Part shown: positions 50,937-60,670 of the stretch, piece after piece
Numbering within the stretch: position 1 is the stretch's first letter
Layout: every line of letters starts with the position of its first letter
Assembly (NCBI GenBank): GCA_900074745.1
Contig: LT598469.1
Coordinates: forward strand, 1,302,001 to 1,366,000
From: Lachancea mirantina
Taxonomy: Eukaryota; Ascomycota; Saccharomycetes; Saccharomycetales; Saccharomycetaceae
Length of the DNA stretch: 64,000 bases
Direction: 5' to 3'
Made by a program: the position numbers and the translations under genes
Notes under the pieces: generated by a model
Seen by the model: the letters and a program-made list of their open reading frames with translations, nothing else
The model's database searches: none
Told to the model about the DNA's origin: nothing

Positions 50937-53736
50937 TTAGTTCCCCTCCTTTCTCCTACTTAGTGAGCTATTAGTCAGATCTTCCGCTGAGTCTGTTGAA
51001 ACGCAAGTCTCCTCATTACTGGTGGAGGCTAAGTGTAAATCGTCTTCTTCACTGTCGAGATAACAATCAGATCCGTCAAAGTCTGAAACACACAGTTCGG
51101 ACTCGTTTTCCACTTCTTCGAACTCTTTAGGAGTTAACGAGCTTGTGTCGCACTGATAGAAGTCAAATTTCAGGAACCTATCTCTTAAAACCATCGAGGT
51201 TCTCACATTCTTCCTAGTTAACCGCGTACGATCCTTCCGCATAACCCTTCCAGCCAAAGAAAAGCACCTCTCAACATCGCAAGTAGAAATTTTGGTGTAG
51301 AAACAAGACATTGCAAGCTTGAAGAGCCGTGGAAATCTTAGACGTCTGTCGAACCACCAAGAAATGGCCGCTTCTCTCGAGTTGGAAGCTAAAATGGGCT
51401 CTCCCAAGTAATTAATCCATTCAGCTGTGTCTACAGCGTTGCCGTCAACCACCTGTTCATCTTCAGCATTGGTATCAACTAATCCCAGTAGGTGTCGGTC
51501 AAAATCAAAGATATTTTGATCCGTGTGACAACTGGGTTCGATACACGTGTTAACCTCTTCTGAAGGGCCGATGGATTCATATTCTTTGAAATAATTTCTG
51601 ATGAAAGCTTCACATAGCTGAATACGTTCATTAGCCTCTGGCGTAGACATTGTGCGGTAAAGTTTTTCCGTTTTATGTCTAGGATCGAGCATAACAGACA
51701 AATAGTAAATGGGGTCTTTCTTGACCTCAGCAAAGTAGTTCAAATGTGACTTCTGTGCCACCATCATGGCCTGCAGAACAAGTTCTCTATCCTCAGGGTG
51801 CAGCGCTGAAGAGCCATTAAGGCAAGAGAAATTGGTAGCTGAAGAGGAGCTAGAAAATGTAACACCTTCCACAGCTTGTGAAGCGGCCGTGTAGTAATGA
51901 TCTAGAAGGTAATAGAAGGGAACGGCATTTGACAGGCAATTGTAATCATCTTCCTGCAATTTTAGAGTTAGATTGTTGAACAGTTCACAGGCCTCGACGA
52001 AGTACTTCAATAATTGGGCCGTCCTCGCATCCAAAATAAGGTACTTTTCCATTTTAGAGGAGAGTTTCTCTCCACCCATCTCTTTCGTTTTCTGGCACCA
52101 TGCTTCATATAAGTTACGGTTTGCCAAAAATCTCTCAATTTGACGCCACTTTAGCATCCATCTGGTTGGACATTCAAGTGGAATCACGGGAACTTTCGCA
52201 ATTTTCAGACCAGTTGCTATGCGGGTGGAATATCTCATAATTTTCGCCAGCTTCACGATATTGGTGTAAGCATCCGCAAATTTGACCTCAGAATAAAGAT
52301 GGTGAAACAACTTTTGAACTTGCAGGTTCAAAACATGGCTGGTACACCTAATGTAGCGCACCCGCTTGAAAAGACGGTGAGCCAATGGTTTGTACAACTT
52401 CAAATTATCGTGAACCAAAAAAGAATAAAAAGCACCATTATTGGTGGCATTATCCATTGTTATGGTAGCCACTTTGTCTAATAATTTATGCTTCTCTAGA
52501 AGGGATGACACTAGAGTATAGATGTATTGCCCAGTATGACTCTTTGTGCCGAGGCTTACAAAGTCAAGCAAGTGCGTATTTTGAGCTTTATTGTTCCGGT
52601 TGAAAAATATTGAAGGCGCTGTGGCTAATCTCAACGTAGTTTCATTGAAAATATTTGGAACAAATGAAACCATAATGCCCAAAAATGATTCACCGTTGGG
52701 CGCGGTCCAGATATCTAACAAAACGTTCACGAGATGGGTGTCTTTTAGATTCAGTGCTAAGCACTCATCCATGTAACCAGAAAATAATTCAAGCTTTTTC
52801 ACAAGGGTAGTTCTTGATTGAATGAATTTTGACTGTCTTGAGCTGTTGATAATGTTCCAAGTATTAAGCTGCACATAGCTAAATGGAAGGAAGCCCTCTG
52901 TAACAAGCAGGACCGTTTGGAAAGCCTCGGGATTTTTCTTGTATTCGTCTCTTATTATACTAGACACCCTCAAAGCGGTTGATCTCCGCACAAAAACGTC
53001 TAAAGTTCTCGACTTTTTAACTTTATCGTTATTCTTGTTTTTGAAAGCTGCCGGATGCGCATGCCGGATGTGTTTAGACAAATTTCCCGTTGACTCACCT
53101 TCAGGATACCGCTTTCCACAATAGAGACACTGTGCAAACTTCTTACCGTTGATTGTCGGAAACTCAAAAAAGGGCCGAAGAGATGACTTCAACATCCAGC
53201 CACTTGGTTTAAGTGATTTTGGTGACTCTCCCAAAGTTTCATGACGTGTTGCAACATCAGTGAACGAATTTCCTGCCTCAGGAGGAGCTGAGCGGCTAAC
53301 GCGACCAGTGATCTCTATAGGCATAGGCTGTGTAATTATTGGTTGAATTGAAGGCTGCGATTCCATGGAAGGTTGAGTTGCTCTTTCTTGGTTGTGTAAA
53401 AGTGCAAACGATCTAAATTGGCCCTCGAGTTGTTAGGGCAGAATTTATAGGTTGTAAAAAGCACCACGATTGGTAAAAAAAAACGCGTAAAAAAATGGAG
53501 GACTGGACAGGATCGAAAATCAGCAAAAAGCTTATGCAGGTCAATCACGCGTGGCCATTAGACCTTCAGTGAACGCTGAGTGTGCTTGGCTTCTAAGAAC
53601 AAGCAACTCCAAAATTCTTTGAGGCATGTTTTGTTCTACTGCTTAATGTTTGAAAGAGAAAGGTCAACTTCTATATTGGAAAAATAAAGATGACGATAAA
53701 AAACACCTTCGTGAGTTGTGATGGGTTATGATGGGT
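50706..53736 (-). mobile_element. hAT1 transposon, left copy (5' end replaced by hAT2 copy A)
   Basis: hAT-superfamily DNA transposon. The 3' tip CAGACATGATCACTGAGTA matches the tip CAGACATGATCAGTGGGTA of the other copy at 60529. It encodes an intact transposase on the minus strand. Its 5' leader runs to 53736, where hAT2 copy A begins; the last 134 bases and 5' tip, present in the other copy, are missing here. hAT families named Rover and Roamer are described from Lachancea and relatives; I cannot say which this is. Confidence 0.85.
50937..53366 (-). CDS. hAT1 transposase (BED finger, intact)
   Basis: 809-aa hAT transposase without internal breaks. Order: a low-complexity N-terminus; a BED-type zinc finger (Cys80, Cys83, His99, His104) in FAQCLYCGKRYPEG...GNLSKHIRHAHP; the RNase H-like catalytic core with Asp218 (VLLDIWTAPNG) and Asp305 (ATITMDNATNN); an all-helical insertion; and the C-terminal block with ISWWFDRR and YTKISTCDVERCFSLAGRVM, where the catalytic Glu of CDVER sits and the hAT dimerisation region lies. 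An acidic Ser-rich tail follows. The only copy fully inside the window; it looks capable of function, but activity is not shown. Confidence 0.93.
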   Translation of the reverse strand: MESQPSIQPIITQPMPIEITGRVSRSAPPEAGNSFTDVATRHETLGESPKSLKPSGWMLKSSLRPFFEFPTINGKKFAQCLYCGKRYPEGESTGNLSKHIRHAHPAAFKNKNNDKVKKSRTLDVFVRRSTALRVSSIIRDEYKKNPEAFQTVLLVTEGFLPFSYVQLNTWNIINSSRQSKFIQSRTTLVKKLELFSGYMDECLALNLKDTHLVNVLLDIWTAPNGESFLGIMVSFVPNIFNETTLRLATAPSIFFNRNNKAQNTHLLDFVSLGTKSHTGQYIYTLVSSLLEKHKLLDKVATITMDNATNNGAFYSFLVHDNLKLYKPLAHRLFKRVRYIRCTSHVLNLQVQKLFHHLYSEVKFADAYTNIVKLAKIMRYSTRIATGLKIAKVPVIPLECPTRWMLKWRQIERFLANRNLYEAWCQKTKEMGGEKLSSKMEKYLILDARTAQLLKYFVEACELFNNLTLKLQEDDYNCLSNAVPFYYLLDHYYTAASQAVEGVTFSSSSSATNFSCLNGSSALHPEDRELVLQAMMVAQKSHLNYFAEVKKDPIYYLSVMLDPRHKTEKLYRTMSTPEANERIQLCEAFIRNYFKEYESIGPSEEVNTCIEPSCHTDQNIFDFDRHLLGLVDTNAEDEQVVDGNAVDTAEWINYLGEPILASNSREAAISWWFDRRLRFPRLFKLAMSCFYTKISTCDVERCFSLAGRVMRKDRTRLTRKNVRTSMVLRDRFLKFDFYQCDTSSLTPKEFEEVENESELCVSDFDGSDCYLDSEEDDLHLASTSNEETCVSTDSAEDLTNSSLSRRKEGN

Positions 53737-54001
53737 CAGAGCTGTATTTCGGGTACCATCTTAGGCTGGGTAACCCTTATCCAGGAAACCCACATAGTAT
53801 TCGCGTGCGCCGTCACGTTCATTCGCCTATTACTCGCGTGAAAAAATAGGCGACCCGCCAGCAACCCGCGTCCTTTAACACTGGATACCCTTTCAAGAAC
53901 CGAAACGCGTAAAGAAAATTTCTGGCGTCAAAAATTCAAATATTTAACATACATGATCCAGACCAACCGCTCCCCGGTTCGAACTACTCAGCTGACACAC
54001 A
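53367..54001. promoter_or_regulatory. Head-to-head leader between hAT1 and hAT2 transposase genes
   Basis: 635 bases separate the two divergent start codons, the same length as in the other arm (63239-63873). The hAT2 tip at 53737 lies within it, so the leader is half hAT1 and half hAT2. Words TGATGGGT and TGATGGGTTA lie next to the junction. Confidence 0.6.
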
Positions 54002-56352
54002 ATGATAGCGGTCCAAGAGTCTTATCAGATTGAAGAGCTTTCCGACGAAACCTCAGATTTGGAAGGTGAGACTCTCACCCCAGAGCCACGTGTCTCAAAC
54101 CCAGTAGATGCGGCAGATGGCTCCTCCATTCCTATTACACCTACTAGACAACTTAAAGTAACTGGATGGATGGATCGATCAGCCCTTCGCCGCCACTTCG
54201 ATGTTACAGAGGTGGATGGACTAAAGATTGCCTCTTGTGTTCATTGCAAACGCGAATTCAAGGAAGCGAGGTCCACAGGAAACCTTTCAAAACACGTAAA
54301 GAACGTTCATCCTCTAGCATACCNNNNNNNNNNNNNNNNNNNNACACGTAAGAACGTTCATCCTCTAGCATACCAAAACGGTCGAAAAGAAGAAGAAAAA
54401 TCTAGGAGTCTCAGCCAATTAGGAGTCAAGTGTCGTTCCTTGCCACCGCCAGCTGCAATAACCGCAGAATGGAAGCATAGCCCTGGCGATTTTGGTATTC
54501 TGTTGCTTTTGACGGAAAAGTTAGTCCCGTTCTCCTTCTTCGAAGGCAAAAGCTGGAACGTCATTAGCGAAGCCTGCTCTGGTATTAAATTGATAAAATC
54601 TCGTCCAGCGATCATTGACAGGCTATCGAACTATACCAATCACTTCAATACTGCACTTAAAAAAGTATTGAGTAAAACTGACTTCATTAACATTGAACTG
54701 GATATCTGGTCCGGCGGGAATGGAAGATCATATCTAGCTGTAGCCGCGTCATTTGCTCCCAATCTTATAAATGATGCTATGCTGACTGATGTTGGCAGCA
54801 GCAAGGCTCTTCTTAATAACCATTACGCTCCGTACAACACCCACATCCTAGGTTTCATTGATGTTAGCGACACACCACACACCGGGGAAAATCTTTTCAA
54901 GGAAGTTCGGGATGTGATGAAAGAGTATGAAATAGATGATCGAGTTGCAACAATTACTTGTGATAACGCCACAAACAACATATGCATGCATTCCCACCTT
55001 GTCCATGACCATTTCAAGAAATGCAAATCCAAGACGTTCGATCGTCTGGGAAACTTCCATATTTTCCGGTGTGGAAACCATATTTTGAACATTCTTTTCC
55101 AAGATGTAGTGAAAAACCTGAAAGCAAACACAAAGTTTAGCTTGGCACTGGCGCGTATCACACGGTTGGCTCACAAGATGAAGCACACTTCTGTTTTGAG
55201 GTCTTCATTAATGAAGGCTTCAATCCCGTTGGTGCCTGCTGCATCGGAAACACGGTTGGTTGTATATCTGGAAGTCAAGTAACCACTTTTCTGAAATATC
55301 GCCAGCAGTATCTGACGTGGTTCAATAACTTTAAAAAGTCACCACAGAACATTTCTGCTGCTTCAAAAATCGAAAAGTGTTTCGAGCAAACCCCTGAGGA
55401 AGTCCATCTTTTGCAGTACTTTGTCGATTGTTGCTCAATCTTCAAAGTGTTGAATGACACTCTGCAAGAAGTTTCGTTTAATCATCTCTCTAATGCGGTA
55501 CCTTTCTATTACACACTTCTGGAATATTATGACTTATGCGGTGATGCCCATACGGAACTATAGAGCTACCGACAGAAGGAGCATTTGATTTCACCTTTAT
55601 CAATGGAACTCAAAACCCGCCGTTAGATATGAAGAAAACGGTACTTGATGCTGTCCTTTCTACTCGAAACAAATTTACAACTTATTTCCAGTACTTCACG
55701 GAAAACGATCTGTATTTTGTTCGCTGCATTCTTGGATCCTTCGTCCAAACATCAGTGCTTCAACACCCTTATGACGGAGGACGAGGCTCAATTTCGACTA
55801 AGCAAAGTGGAAAGGTATTTGAAGTCTTACCTCAAGAAGTCCGAACCGCGAAAGGTCGTTACATCAACTGAACTTGCCAAAAGATCTGTTAGAGGCACGC
55901 GCCATCGAGTCAGTAAATTACCCACAATTAACCGGCGCGAAAAGCATTCACGTAATGCAGAGGCTTCTATGTGCAATCAGGCAGTCAGTGAGTGGGACAA
56001 ATATAAAGCAGAAGAGCAACATACCTTGGACTTCAAAGAGGACCTGATACAATGGTGGTACGAACGCCGTGGCGCATATCCCAACTTATTCAGGCTTGCG
56101 GTGGCCCTTCTATACACAAAATTTAGCACAAGCGGTCTGGAGAGAGCATTTTCTATCAGCAGAAAAGTTCTTCGTAAAGAAAGAAGAAGTATGAGCAGTC
56201 TAAATTTTAACAGGTTGCTAGTTCTTAGAAATCGCTTCAAGGGCTGGGGCCTCCTCGACCAGAAATTAACACTCAATTTCCAAGATTCTGATGAGGATGA
56301 TGACTATATAGAATGCTACTCTCAATCGGATGACGACGATCTCGAGTTTTAA
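54002..56352 (+). pseudogene. hAT2 transposase gene, copy A, disrupted
   Basis: Starts MIAVQESYQIEELSDE. BED finger CVHCKREF...GNLSKHVKNVHP, core aspartates in NIELDIWSGGNG and ATITCDNATNN, and the C-terminal block WWYERRGAYP...FSTSGLERAFSISRKV are readable but not in one frame. The frame changes after HTEL near 55560, as in copy B. Relative to copy B there are three extra one-base insertions (near 55257, 55275 and 55721). The N-gap at 54324-54343 adds a duplicated 31-base stretch. Some of these may be assembly errors. Confidence 0.85.
54324..54343. other. 20-N scaffold gap with overlapping contig ends
   Basis: About 31 bases (54292-54323) before the gap recur at 54344-54374 after it with one base fewer. 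Copy B has this stretch only once, so the true gap is almost certainly zero and two contigs overlap here. Confidence 0.92.
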
Positions 56353-57000
56353 TAGTTAAAGCTAGCATATCAATCTAATTCAACACTAATTAGGTAAGAT
56401 CAATGCTTTTCTCTCGATTTACGGGCGCTTTGTTGAACTAACAAGTTGTTTATCCGCGTTCCATCCAAACGATGCATTCGAAATATCCTTAAATGAGTTG
56501 AAAATATTAAAATATATACCCAAGAATTACTCGATCCGTACATGACTACTACCCGTTTACTACCCGCTCTCGGGTATCCGGGTAGTTATTTTGTAATCCG
56601 GGTCAACCCGAAATACAGCTCTGATTAGACCTCCAGGCTGCATTTACAACTGCTTTGAAGCTCGAGCAAGCTATGCGTGCATAACGATTTAGCTTTCGGC
56701 GGCTGTGGGACGGCGGAAACTCCGACGGCGTTAGATATAGCCCCATGAAGATATTTGCAAGAGAAAACTAACTGAGAAGTGAGCAGTGTCAGGGCATGAT
56801 CGAGACTGCAAGCGGAGACTCCAACAGCGGATCACATAGAGCACATATGAAATGAGAAGCAGCTCACACAGTTCACTGGCGGGTTCACCCCGAGAACTGC
56901 TATACTCACAACTGCAGCTAATATCTAGTGTTTCTATATAGTGAATAACTGAGTGTGGCGCGGCTTTTGACAAAAAAAAATTCAAGGCCAATGGTGGCTT
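56353..57000. other. hAT2 3' end and PRO3 3' flank
   Basis: To 56623 this is the untranslated 3' end of hAT2 copy A. From 56624 unique host sequence runs to the PRO3 stop; no gene seen there. Confidence 0.5.
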
Positions 57001-57852
57001 TCACTTCTTGCCCAAGCGAGCAGCAACGGCAGCACCTTCTTCAATACCCTTAATAATGCCGCTTCTAACGCCGTTTTCCTCCATTGTGCATAGCCCCGCA
57101 ATTGTCGTTCCGCCTGGCGTACAAACTTGGTGTTTCAGCACGGACGGATGCTCGCCAGTGATCTCAAGCATGCTTGCCGTGCCCTTCAGAACCTGGATCG
57201 CGCACTCCCTGCTCTCCTTGAGCGGGATACCCATCTTGATTCCGCTCTCCATCATGGACTCGAGCATCAGCAGCGCGTACGCGGGACCAGACCCAACAAG
57301 TGAGGTCGCAGCATCCATGTTCTTCTCAGGCAGTTCGATGCACTTGCCAATGTGGCGTACCAGCTCTGAGACCAACTTTTTTTGTTCTTGCTTCACCGAA
57401 GAGGAGTGAGCGATCACAGCCATTCCAAATCCGTACTTGGCAGGCGTGTTGGTCATAACGCGCGAAACATAGTGGGTGTAATCGCACAGCTGGTCAATTG
57501 TCCAACCGGCAGCCAATGAAATGATCAGTTTATTCTGGATCTCACTTTTAACACCGTCCAGCACCTGCTTGGCCAGAAATGGCTTTGTCGCCAAAATGAT
57601 GACTTTGGCCTCTTTTATCACCCTATTATTTTCTCCGTACGTACTCTCAACCTCGACACCATTCGCTGACTTCTTGAACGTCTTGACCAGTTCCACCACC
57701 TGCTTCGTAGATTCCTCGTTGTGGTTACATGTGATTATCTTGGAAGGGTATAGGTTTTCAGTCTCAGGAGTAGCTTTAGGTGCGTTGTAAATCGCCGACA
57801 AAAGGGCCTGGCCCATTACACCACATCCTATAATTGCAAGCGTGTATTCCAT
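57001..57852 (-). CDS. PRO3: Pyrroline-5-carboxylate reductase
   Basis: Cytosolic NAD(P)H-dependent reductase making proline from pyrroline-5-carboxylate, last step of proline synthesis and also used in arginine-derived proline formation. 283 aa (S. cerevisiae 286). N-terminal dinucleotide-binding motif [18 protein letters not shown] and the C-terminal family signature ([18 protein letters not shown]) are present, with the substrate-site segment [15 protein letters not shown]. In S. cerevisiae PRO3 (YER023W) follows SRB4 on the same strand; here it is on the opposite strand, inside the segment bounded by the transposon arms. Confidence 0.96.
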   Translation of the reverse strand: MEYTLAIIGCGVMGQALLSAIYNAPKATPETENLYPSKIITCNHNEESTKQVVELVKTFKKSANGVEVESTYGENNRVIKEAKVIILATKPFLAKQVLDGVKSEIQNKLIISLAAGWTIDQLCDYTHYVSRVMTNTPAKYGFGMAVIAHSSSVKQEQKKLVSELVRHIGKCIELPEKNMDAATSLVGSGPAYALLMLESMMESGIKMGIPLKESRECAIQVLKGTASMLEITGEHPSVLKHQVCTPGGTTIAGLCTMEENGVRSGIIKGIEEGAAVAARLGKK

Positions 57853-58111
57853 TACGAAATTTTAACTCGTTGAGCGCCCTATAAGCGTCTTAAAGGCAGT
57901 GTAATCTGTTGAGATTTGGTGGTTATCAGCTCATGATGATTTTCTCCAGTAGAAGAAAAATTAAGTGTCATTTCCAACTCATCGGAAAGAGCCATCTGTA
58001 AGACGAAATTCGGGATTGATACCGAGCTACGAAGAGAAGGACAGGATTGTTACCTGAAGCAAATCCGCTTCATTATTTTGGGGGGCTTTACCATTATTTT
58101 AAAGGGATTTC

Positions 58112-60439
58112 ATGGTCGAGTTAGAGCATATTCCGGCTCTCTTTCCGACTTCGGAAGAATTTCGGGACCCGATTAGATTTTTATCAGAACCTGTGGCTCA
58201 AAGATTGGGCAAACGTTATGGTATGGTCAAGCTGGTGCCACCAGCGGATTTTAAACCTCCTTTGTCTATAAATGAAGACATTTTCAGGTTTAAGGCTAGG
58301 TTGCAAAATCTATCTGAACTTGACATTTTGAACCGTGGAAGACTTTTCCTCATGCGACAGCTTGACAATTTCCATATGATTGGGAAAAGGAAGCGAACAG
58401 CTGCTTTTCAGCAGCCGTTCGTGGAGCAAGAGGGCCAAAAAGTGCACTTTTACGACGTTTTTATCGAAGTTGTGAAATATGGGAGTAAGAGTCCAGAGCT
58501 GGACACATCAGAGCTTAAGAGTTCAAAAAAACGAAAATTCGCTACTGGATTTCTCCCAGAATCGTCTACAAGTGGTCACGAATTGACTTTGACCCCATTG
58601 AAAGATATCAAAAGTGATAGCAGGCTCTGGAAACATGTGGCAAAGATGTCAGGTACATCTGCTAAAGCCGCAAAACTTGTATTTGACGACTATCTCGCGC
58701 CGTACTACAATTACTTGCAAAGAAAGAGTCAACAAAGCCTTGAGAAGGGCCCAAACAAATCGTGGCTAACACAGCTTGTGTACGATGAAAAATACCCTAA
58801 ATCGCTGCTGAACGATGCCGAGAGCGACGACGACGAAGAAGAGGACTCTGAAGCTGGTTGCTATATTTGCAAACGCAACAGTCATGGAAGTAAAACCATT
58901 CTCTGCGACTCCTGCGACAAGCCGTTCCACCTGTTTTGTCTCAAGCCAGCACTTGAACAAGTGCCAAAAGGCAACTGGATGTGCGACAACTGTGTGGTGG
59001 GGAATGGCTTTTACGGGTTCAAAGAGGAAAAAGAATGGTACTCAAAGAATGGTTTCCGTGAAAGGTGTCTGAGGTTTGACGAGCGAATGTGGCCAAACGG
59101 CGACAAGCTAGAAGATTTAGATCGATTAGAGCAAATGTTCTGGGAAAGGGTGAAAGATATTGAAAAACCAAGTACCATACGTTATGGTGCCGATATTCAC
59201 AATGAGGGTCCCGGTGTAATGACAGGCTTTCCTACGAAAGGTTACGTGCCCCCGTCTATTGGTGAAAACCCAAAAAGTCTGAGTGAATATCTCGACTATA
59301 CTTCTCATCCCATGAACTTGATGAATCTTCCTCAAGCTAGAGGTTCTTTGCTTTCGCTATTTGGCAAGAAAATTTCTGGTATGACAATACCATGGATTTA
59401 TATCGGTTCAACGTTTTCCACCTTTTGCTGGCATTTGGAAGATCAATACACATTGAGTGCTAATTATCAACATGAAGGCGATCCCAAGATTTGGTACAGC
59501 ATTCCTGAAAGTTCGTGCAGTAAGTTTGACAATCTAATGCGCCACATTGCCCCGGATATTTTGGAAAAACAACCAGATCTACTCCACCAGCTTGTCACTC
59601 TGGTTGCACCCTATGATAAAAAATTCCAAGACGCTGGAATTTCTTGCTACAAGGCCATTCAAAGGCCAGGCGAATATATCATTACATTTCCAAAGTGTTA
59701 TCATGCTGGCTTTAATTCCGGCTACAATTTCAACGAGGCGGTAAACTTCACTATTAACTCCTGGTTGCCCTATGGTCTCGAAGCTACTTACGACTATATC
59801 AGGAGCGGGAAGCCATGCGTTTTTGACATGAATGAACTCATGCTTAATATCATCACGTCTTTTCTCCGCGGCCAGACCCATTTTGACAATAGCTTTATCA
59901 GAATATGCTATTCCGAACTATTGCACTCATTTAACCTGGAGATGAAGTTGCTAGATCAGTTGAACTTAGATCCTGACATCATTAAGGTTGTAAGTTCCTC
60001 TTCCTCACCAGACAAAAGTCGTGTGGCTGAAAGAACGGCCGAGTTTTCCGGGAATAACGACGACGACGAGTCTCAAGAAGGCGACGAGAACGATTCTGAC
60101 TCTAACAGCGAGAGCAGCGATGACGACGGTATTTTTTGTTCGCAGTGCCGGACCATCTGTCCATTTACATTCGTGGTGCACTACAACAACAAAAATCGTA
60201 AACGAAGACGACTAAGAACTAGAAGCTTCGCGGAATGGAATTTGAGAGCTTCGCAAGACGAATTCAAGATTCTCTGTCTTCGAGATTATTCCCAGTATTT
60301 CTCCGATACCGAGCTCGACGATAAAAATAAAATGGACAGCAATCAAGATAAAGATGAGGTACATTTCGTTAAAGACCTAACATCCATAAGACAGACGCTA
60401 AAAGAAGCTCAACGTAAAATTGATGGCGTAGGAAGGTGA
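58112..60439 (+). CDS. JHD2: JARID1-type histone H3K4 demethylase
   Basis: Fe(II)/2-oxoglutarate demethylase acting on trimethylated H3 lysine 4. 775 aa (S. cerevisiae Jhd2 is 728). Domains in order: JmjN (about 5-45, EHIPALFPTSEEFRDP), a PHD finger (Cys250 to Cys294: CYICKRN, CDSCDKPFHLFC, CDNC), JmjC with iron ligands His441-x-Glu443 (FCWHLEDQY) and His531 (KCYHAGFNSGYNFNEA), then a C-terminal zinc-binding C5HC2-type region (CSQCRTIC). An acidic Ser/Asp stretch separates the last two. In S. cerevisiae it lies beside ILM1 on the same strand; here on the opposite strand, beyond PRO3. Confidence 0.96.
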   Translation: MVELEHIPALFPTSEEFRDPIRFLSEPVAQRLGKRYGMVKLVPPADFKPPLSINEDIFRFKARLQNLSELDILNRGRLFLMRQLDNFHMIGKRKRTAAFQQPFVEQEGQKVHFYDVFIEVVKYGSKSPELDTSELKSSKKRKFATGFLPESSTSGHELTLTPLKDIKSDSRLWKHVAKMSGTSAKAAKLVFDDYLAPYYNYLQRKSQQSLEKGPNKSWLTQLVYDEKYPKSLLNDAESDDDEEEDSEAGCYICKRNSHGSKTILCDSCDKPFHLFCLKPALEQVPKGNWMCDNCVVGNGFYGFKEEKEWYSKNGFRERCLRFDERMWPNGDKLEDLDRLEQMFWERVKDIEKPSTIRYGADIHNEGPGVMTGFPTKGYVPPSIGENPKSLSEYLDYTSHPMNLMNLPQARGSLLSLFGKKISGMTIPWIYIGSTFSTFCWHLEDQYTLSANYQHEGDPKIWYSIPESSCSKFDNLMRHIAPDILEKQPDLLHQLVTLVAPYDKKFQDAGISCYKAIQRPGEYIITFPKCYHAGFNSGYNFNEAVNFTINSWLPYGLEATYDYIRSGKPCVFDMNELMLNIITSFLRGQTHFDNSFIRICYSELLHSFNLEMKLLDQLNLDPDIIKVVSSSSSPDKSRVAERTAEFSGNNDDDESQEGDENDSDSNSESSDDDGIFCSQCRTICPFTFVVHYNNKNRKRRRLRTRSFAEWNLRASQDEFKILCLRDYSQYFSDTELDDKNKMDSNQDKDEVHFVKDLTSIRQTLKEAQRKIDGVGR

Positions 60440-60528
60440 GGATGAACTAAGATCGATGGCGTTTCAGTCAATCGGGGGGACGGAATCAAAATATCGTATA
60501 TTAGGATGATATAAATAATGGCATTATT
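60440..60528. other. JHD2 3' flank with palindrome at hAT1 tip
   Basis: Includes AATAATGGCATTATT at 60514-60528, a 15-base palindrome with one central base, touching the hAT1 5' tip. Its half CATTATT also precedes the other hAT1 tip at 50699-50705. Confidence 0.7.
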
Positions 60529-60662
60529 CAGACATGATCAGTGGGTAACAGTTTCATACGAAATGCCAAAAACTACCCATCATCTCATACTAAAACTACC
60601 TTGTGAGTTTAAAACGTTCCAAATGATTTCCAACGGGTTATCCGTCATGTTTGACGAACATT

Positions 60663-60670
60663 ACCCATCA
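60663..60670. repeat. hAT2 copy B target-site duplication, left
   Basis: ACCCATCA, identical to 63504-63511 on the other side of copy B. Confidence 0.93.

Larger units (their letters stand above)
53240..56623 (+). repeat. Left arm of large inverted repeat
   Basis: Reverse complement of 60671-64000, continuing beyond the window end. The arms differ by the N-gap artefact (51 extra bases), three one-base insertions and at least four substitutions that I found by eye. The arm covers the first part of the hAT1 transposase gene, the shared divergent leader and all of hAT2. Confidence 0.93.
53737..56623 (+). mobile_element. hAT2 transposon, copy A
   Basis: Tips CAGAGCTGTATTTCGGGT at 53737 and its reverse complement ending 56623 form perfect 18-base terminal inverted repeats. 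The left flank is TGATGGGT, which equals the duplication flanking copy B, but the right flank is ATTAGACC, so this copy lacks matching target duplications. It is 2887 bases including the N-run artefact; copy B is 2833. Subterminal CCGGGT/ACCCGG words are frequent near both ends. Confidence 0.93.

Noticed and set aside
53960-54001. GGTTCGAACTACTCAGC as a tRNA T-arm
   Set aside because: No acceptor, D or anticodon stems can be built around it; it is hAT2 leader sequence.
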